Below, one piece after another: positions 6,374 to 9,424 of a stretch of 9,424 nucleotides of DNA. The position numbers were made by a program, and so were the translations under genes. Origin of the DNA: an uncultured Bacilli bacterium (GTDB taxonomy: Bacteria > Bacillota_I > Bacilli_A > RF39 > UBA660); NCBI GenBank assembly GCA_934096015.1, contig CAKOLD010000035.1:1-9424 (forward strand), written 5' to 3'. Each line of letters starts with the position of its first letter. Positions within the stretch are counted from its first letter, which is position 1. The notes under the pieces are model-generated. The model had not been told where the DNA came from. It did no database searches and worked only from the letters and a program-made list of their open reading frames with translations.

Positions 6374-7029
6374 AAATCACCTACTACTAATAAATAATTT
6401 AATTCATTAAATAAAACTTCACTTTCTATAATTATTTCTTTCTCAATATCATTATCATTTACCTCTTTAACTTTACCAATATATAATTTTTCTTTAATAT
6501 TACCAAATCCTGTAGTATAAACTAAGTCATTTAATTTTATATCATCATAAATACTAATATCAACTACTTTAAATTTATTATCTTTATAAACTAATTTACC
6601 ATATGAATCTCTTATACTTACAGAAATATTATCAGTATCAGTAAGTAACTTAATTCTACTCATTTTATTTTCAACTTGATCTATTACTCCCACTAATCCT
6701 TTTTCATTTAAAACAGCCATACCTTTTTTAAAATTCTTATTTTTTCCTCCACTTATATAAACTCGAGAATTATAAAAATAATTTTCCTTATAAACTACTC
6801 TAGTTACTAAATAATTATAATTTGCATATAAACCCAGATTATCATTAAAACTCTTAAGAGAATTATACTCATCTTCCAAATAATCTATCTTACTTTTTAA
6901 AACCATTTTCTCTGCTTCATTATAATCATTTTTAACAAAAAATAAACAAAAAACATTATTAAAAAATAATAATATATTACTTCTAAATAAAATAATTAAT
7001 AAAAGTACAAATATATTAAACTTTTTCAT
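6370..7029 (-). CDS. mreC: Rod-shape-determining protein MreC (short form)
   Basis: Membrane-anchored scaffold of the cell-wall elongation complex, acting outside the membrane with MreD and the penicillin-binding machinery. The product has 219 residues, shorter than the usual 270-300. One N-terminal membrane segment is at about 5-31, a coiled coil at about 36-66 (EAEKMVLKSKIDYLEDEYN), then the MreC beta-barrel core: KKGMAVLNEKGLVGVI at 101-116, LLTDTDN at 129-135, and IKLNDLVYTTGFG at about 164-176 with IGKV at 184-187. These fit the family pattern of GxAVx(n)GLVGxV, LLxD and GDxVxTSG. The missing length is mainly in a short N-terminus and the lack of a C-terminal tail. The SD AGAGGTG lies inside radC, which it overlaps by 14 bases, and its stop overlaps mreD as ATGA. 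mreB, usually directly upstream, is absent here. Confidence 0.9.
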   Translation of the reverse strand: MKKFNIFVLLLIILFRSNILLFFNNVFCLFFVKNDYNEAEKMVLKSKIDYLEDEYNSLKSFNDNLGLYANYNYLVTRVVYKENYFYNSRVYISGGKNKNFKKGMAVLNEKGLVGVIDQVENKMSRIKLLTDTDNISVSIRDSYGKLVYKDNKFKVVDISIYDDIKLNDLVYTTGFGNIKEKLYIGKVKEVNDNDIEKEIIIESEVLFNELNYLLVVGDL

Positions 7030-7702
7030 TAATCACACCTCTATCAAAAAAACTATAATAAGTTTCTCCATTAGTAATTAAATGATCAATTAAAGGAATT
7101 CCAACTATATTAGAAGCTTCTAACAATTGTCTCGTTAATGAAATATCATTTTTACTAGGATTTACATTACCAGAAGGATGATTATGCATAACTATTATGG
7201 CACTAGCGCTTCTTTTAATAGCATTCCTTAAAATCTCTCTAGGATGAAAAGAAGTATTATCAATAGTTCCAACAAATAAAATATCATAAGCAATTAATTC
7301 TTTTTTCGTATTTAGATAAATAGCTACAAACTTTTCTTGAAGTAAAGATTTAAATAACGATTTAAAAGTATCATGAACTAACATAGTATTGTTTAATTTA
7401 ATCCCTTTTTTTAGAGTATTAGAATAAACTCTTTTACCTAATTCTAAACTAGCAAGCAAAGTAACCGCTTTTACCATACCAACACCTTTTATTCTTGAAA
7501 GTTCATCAATACTTATATTAGCTAAATCCTTAATACTATCAATACTACTAAGTACGTTATTACTAAGTTCTTTAACAGACATATCTTTAACTCCTGTTCT
7601 AAATATAATAGATAATAACTCCTCATTAGATAAAGAGGAAACTCCACATTCAATAAGCCTTTCTCTTGGTCTTTCACACTCCGGTAACGTCTTTAGATTC
7701 AT
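7016..7702 (-). CDS. radC: RadC family JAB/MPN-domain protein (YsxA-like)
   Basis: Member of the RadC (UPF0758) family. The cellular role is unsettled; the older DNA-repair assignment is not well supported. The product has 228 residues, the usual length. The N-terminal RPRERLIECGVSSLSNEELL (11-30) is characteristic. A helix-hairpin-helix region follows at about 67-92 (SRIKGVGMVKAVTLLASLEL). The C-terminal metalloprotease-like JAMM domain carries PREIL with Glu156 and HNHPSGNVNPSKND with His173, His175 and Asp186, all expected metal or catalytic positions. The SD GAGGTG lies 7 bases before ATG, and the gene overlaps the end of the upstream SPOR-like gene by 29 bases. In Bacillus radC (ysxA) likewise sits between spoIIB-maf and mreBCD, so the context supports the call. 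It appears complete and intact. Confidence 0.96.
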   Translation of the reverse strand: MNLKTLPECERPRERLIECGVSSLSNEELLSIIFRTGVKDMSVKELSNNVLSSIDSIKDLANISIDELSRIKGVGMVKAVTLLASLELGKRVYSNTLKKGIKLNNTMLVHDTFKSLFKSLLQEKFVAIYLNTKKELIAYDILFVGTIDNTSFHPREILRNAIKRSASAIIVMHNHPSGNVNPSKNDISLTRQLLEASNIVGIPLIDHLITNGETYYSFFDRGVINEKV

Positions 7703-8132
7703 TAACTAACACCTCATAACTATCTAATATTTTCTTATTTAATTCTAAAAATAAAGGATTATCAGCATTACTCATTAAAGATTCCAAACTACTTATTTCA
7801 CTAATTAAACCCATATCATTAATTTCTAAATCCTTTAAGTAATAACTAATATTATTATCATTTAAGTACCTTTCCATTAGTTCTATATTTTTATTATTAT
7901 GTAAAATAGCATAATATACTCTATAAAGTTCTTCATCTTTAATCAATATACTTCCATTAAACTTATTTTTTATTGCTAAAGCTTTATCATAATCAGTATA
8001 AACTCCAATTTGAAACCCTTTATAATCAGACTTATTAAGAATATTTGATAAATGAATTTCTCCTCCAAATAAATAATACCCAAACACTATACCTAAAATA
8101 ATTGCTAATAAATAAGGAACTATTTTTTTCAT
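7674..8132 (-). CDS. Membrane-anchored SPOR-like protein (SpoIIB-like)
   Basis: A 152-residue protein with one N-terminal membrane segment (about 4-22, IVPYLLAIILGIVFGYYLF) and an external domain. Residues about 38-103 read like a SPOR peptidoglycan-binding domain: GFQIGVYTDYDKALAIKNKF, then YRVYYAI, then a helix and a final strand. SPOR domains bind denuded glycan at septa. The tail (about 104-152) is mostly helical. In Bacillus, SpoIIB, a SPOR protein of septal engulfment, heads the spoIIB-maf-radC-mreBCD cluster, so position and architecture agree; orthology is inference. I chose Met at 8132 because GGTGAT, matching the extended Shine-Dalgarno, lies four bases upstream at 8137-8142. An ATG at 8144 would add MVIV but has no SD of its own. 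It is the first gene of the cluster, after the terminator of the upstream gene. Confidence 0.75.
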   Translation of the reverse strand: MKKIVPYLLAIILGIVFGYYLFGGEIHLSNILNKSDYKGFQIGVYTDYDKALAIKNKFNGSILIKDEELYRVYYAILHNNKNIELMERYLNDNNISYYLKDLEINDMGLISEISSLESLMSNADNPLFLELNKKILDSYEVLVNESKDVTGV

Positions 8133-8136
8133 AACA

Positions 8137-8142
8137 ATCACC
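8137..8142 (-). promoter_or_regulatory. Shine-Dalgarno (GGTGAT) of the SPOR-like gene
   Basis: GGTGAT matches the 3' part of the extended Shine-Dalgarno (AGGAGGTGATC) and sits four bases before ATG at 8132. It overlaps the alternative ATG at 8144, so it decides for the shorter start. Confidence 0.6.
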
Positions 8143-8179
8143 ATATCAAATATAAACTAAATTCCCTAAATATTTTGTC

Positions 8180-8214
8180 AAAAAAAATGTAACAAAAACT
8201 TAATTTTGTTACAT
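8180..8214 (-). terminator. Intrinsic terminator after the surface-protein gene
   Basis: Perfect 11-bp inverted repeat ATGTAACAAAA/TTTTGTTACAT (8187-8197 with 8204-8214), six-base loop, followed on the minus strand by seven further T (8180-8186). It lies 17 bases after the stop of the upstream gene and separates it from the SPOR-radC-mre cluster. Confidence 0.9.
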
Positions 8215-8230
8215 TAATTTTTAATGTATA

Positions 8231-9424
8231 TTAACTTGCTACTACATAAGGATTTTTTTGTGTTCCATCTCCACTTGTTATAGTTACATTAGATTTTAAG
8301 GTTACAGCTGGACGAATTGAATGAGAATTGCCAACAATGACGTAACTTCGGTCTAATTTGCCATCCGTACCTACATACCAAATACGAGTATCACCGTCAC
8401 TAAGCCAACGAGATGGCGACATAGTCCAATTTAATTGGTTCGCATTATCTTTTAAATAGTAAGTCCAAATACTTTCTTCATAACTTCCTCCTGCAAAAGC
8501 AATTTCATCTGCCGTTAATAAGCCAATTTTAGCATTTACTTTTAGGGCCTCACTATTATCATGGCCTTTCATATTGCATTTTAATGTTGGACTTTGGGTA
8601 TTAACTATTCTATCAAAAGCTCCATAATTATAATCTGTGTATACAGCTTTTGAAGCATCTTCTATTTCATTACGTTCTTGATCATAATAAGTTTTACTTG
8701 ATATAGACATATCATTACACCATTCTGTTTCAACTAACTTGGTATCATCTATTTTTTTCTCAAATGTTCCTGTTTTAGTTCCTGCTGTATAACTTCCACC
8801 ATTTAGCCAAGTTTCTAAAACAGTTTTTAAATCACTTGTTTCATATTTTAAATCATCTGAAGTGTTTGATATAGTTGTTTTATAACTAAATGTATCTGTT
8901 GATATGAATGCTGAATCTGCTAGAGATGTATTATAGTCACTAGAGTTACATTCATGATCTCTATCTGCAAGAGTTATTTTAATACTTCCATCCCCTTGTA
9001 CTCTAACAACTCTAAAGCACATTCCTGAGAAATTTACAAAGTTATTTTTGACATTTCCTCTAAAGTAGTAACTTGTTCCGTAATTATCCTCTGTACCTGC
9101 AAGTACTGCCTCATTTTCACTACTTGGTTCTACACCTGGTATTGTTAAAGGTTTACTAATTAAATTATCATTGCCAATTGCTTTTAATAAAGTACCTTCA
9201 CTGGCATTTTCAAATATAGTTCCTACTGCCTCATCTATATTTACTCTCAAACTTAATTCTTTTCCCATATCTATACTTTGATCTACATCTGTTAAGTTGG
9301 CATATGTTATTACTAAACTATAAGAATCTGTTGTTTTAGAATCTATACTAACTGTGTTTATTATATAAGTTTCATTTGTTGGTAAGACTCCACTACTTAC
9401 TTCAACATCTCCTTTCTTTAAAAC
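8231..9424 (-). CDS. Secreted/surface protein, TasA-like segment plus DUF6273-like domain (5' end missing)
   Basis: The frame is open from the TAA at 8231 to the window edge: 397 residues seen, N-terminus absent. The Met at 9268 is internal, because 52 in-frame codons precede it without a stop. Those residues and the next few (ETYIINTVSIDSKTTDSYSL, then VITYANLTDVDQSIDMGKEL) resemble the end of a TasA/camelysin-type beta-sandwich. After a linker comes a domain starting YYFRGNVKNNFVNFSGMCFR, with FRVVRVQGDGSIKITL, LKTVLETWLNGG, LTADEIAFAGG, NWTMSPSRWLSDG, and the ending SIRPAVTLKS to GDGTQKNPYVV, a DUF6273-like pattern. Four cysteines (visible residues 136, 159, 226, 273) could form two disulfides outside the cell. 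No LPXTG or C-terminal membrane anchor is present. Base composition is clearly less AT-rich than the mre genes. The function is unknown; a matrix or surface-fibre role is inference. A strong terminator follows. Confidence 0.8.
   Translation of the reverse strand, partial: VLKKGDVEVSSGVLPTNETYIINTVSIDSKTTDSYSLVITYANLTDVDQSIDMGKELSLRVNIDEAVGTIFENASEGTLLKAIGNDNLISKPLTIPGVEPSSENEAVLAGTEDNYGTSYYFRGNVKNNFVNFSGMCFRVVRVQGDGSIKITLADRDHECNSSDYNTSLADSAFISTDTFSYKTTISNTSDDLKYETSDLKTVLETWLNGGSYTAGTKTGTFEKKIDDTKLVETEWCNDMSISSKTYYDQERNEIEDASKAVYTDYNYGAFDRIVNTQSPTLKCNMKGHDNSEALKVNAKIGLLTADEIAFAGGSYEESIWTYYLKDNANQLNWTMSPSRWLSDGDTRIWYVGTDGKLDRSYVIVGNSHSIRPAVTLKSNVTITSGDGTQKNPYVVAS

Noticed and set aside
6370..8144. 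TGA read as Trp (mycoplasma code)
   Set aside because: TGA closes mreC, the SPOR-like gene and the small ORF at overlaps of 4-29 bases with correctly placed starts, and conserved Trp positions use TGG.
8149..8181. Possible promoter for the SPOR-radC-mre cluster (TTGACA at 8176-8181, TATATT at 8149-8154)
   Set aside because: The 21-base spacer is too long, and the start site would fall on the ribosome binding site. The TTGACA also overlaps the end of the terminator T-run. The real promoter is not clear from the sequence.
9266..9268. Met at 9268 as the start of the surface protein
   Set aside because: The same frame continues upstream for 52 codons without a stop, with family-like sequence, and there is no SD before this ATG.

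Overview
The window reads as chromosomal DNA of a very AT-rich, low-GC Gram-positive bacterium (Bacillota). Evidence: a classical T-box leader, strong AGGAGG ribosome binding sites, TTGACA-17-TAAAAT promoter spacing, and a radC-mreC-mreD neighbourhood headed by a SpoIIB-like SPOR protein, an order familiar from Bacillus. TGA is used as stop in tight gene overlaps and Trp is TGG, so this is code 11 rather than the mycoplasma code. The secreted protein at the right edge belongs to a type I associate with uncultured gut Bacilli; that placement is inference. Every gene found lies on the minus strand, so transcription runs from high to low coordinates.

Right edge (8231-9424): the 3' 397 codons of a secreted or surface protein with a TasA/camelysin-like segment followed by a DUF6273-like C-terminal domain. 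Its reading frame is open to the window edge, and it ends in a strong intrinsic terminator (8180-8214). Next (5960-8132) is a compact cluster with overlapping ends: a SpoIIB-like membrane-anchored SPOR protein, radC, a short mreC and a short, extremely AT-rich mreD. It resembles the Bacillus spoIIB-maf-radC-mreBCD locus but lacks maf and mreB. A 16-bp tandem duplication covers the mreD start.

A sigma-A promoter sits in the last codons of mreD and drives a T-box riboswitch (5752-5938). Its specifier strand reads AACAC (Asn AAC overlapping His CAC). Its acceptor-binding bulge is UGGC, which suits a tRNA with G73 (Asn or Asp) better than tRNA-His (C73).

Left half (1-5736): an operon of tRNA-charging enzymes in the order hisS, an unrecognised 78-residue Asn-rich ORF, an archaeal-type AspRS (AspS2 class), asnS, and a bacterial-type AspRS cut by the left edge. 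Junctions are tight, and several stop codons or last codons are fused with the next gene's Shine-Dalgarno. The operon thus gathers His, Asn and two kinds of Asp charging enzyme behind one tRNA-sensing leader. The main puzzle is why two AspRSs coexist with AsnRS, since both lack residues linked to strict tRNA-Asp discrimination. I found no tRNA or rRNA genes, CRISPR arrays or insertion sequences, and no gene-free stretch longer than 300 bases.
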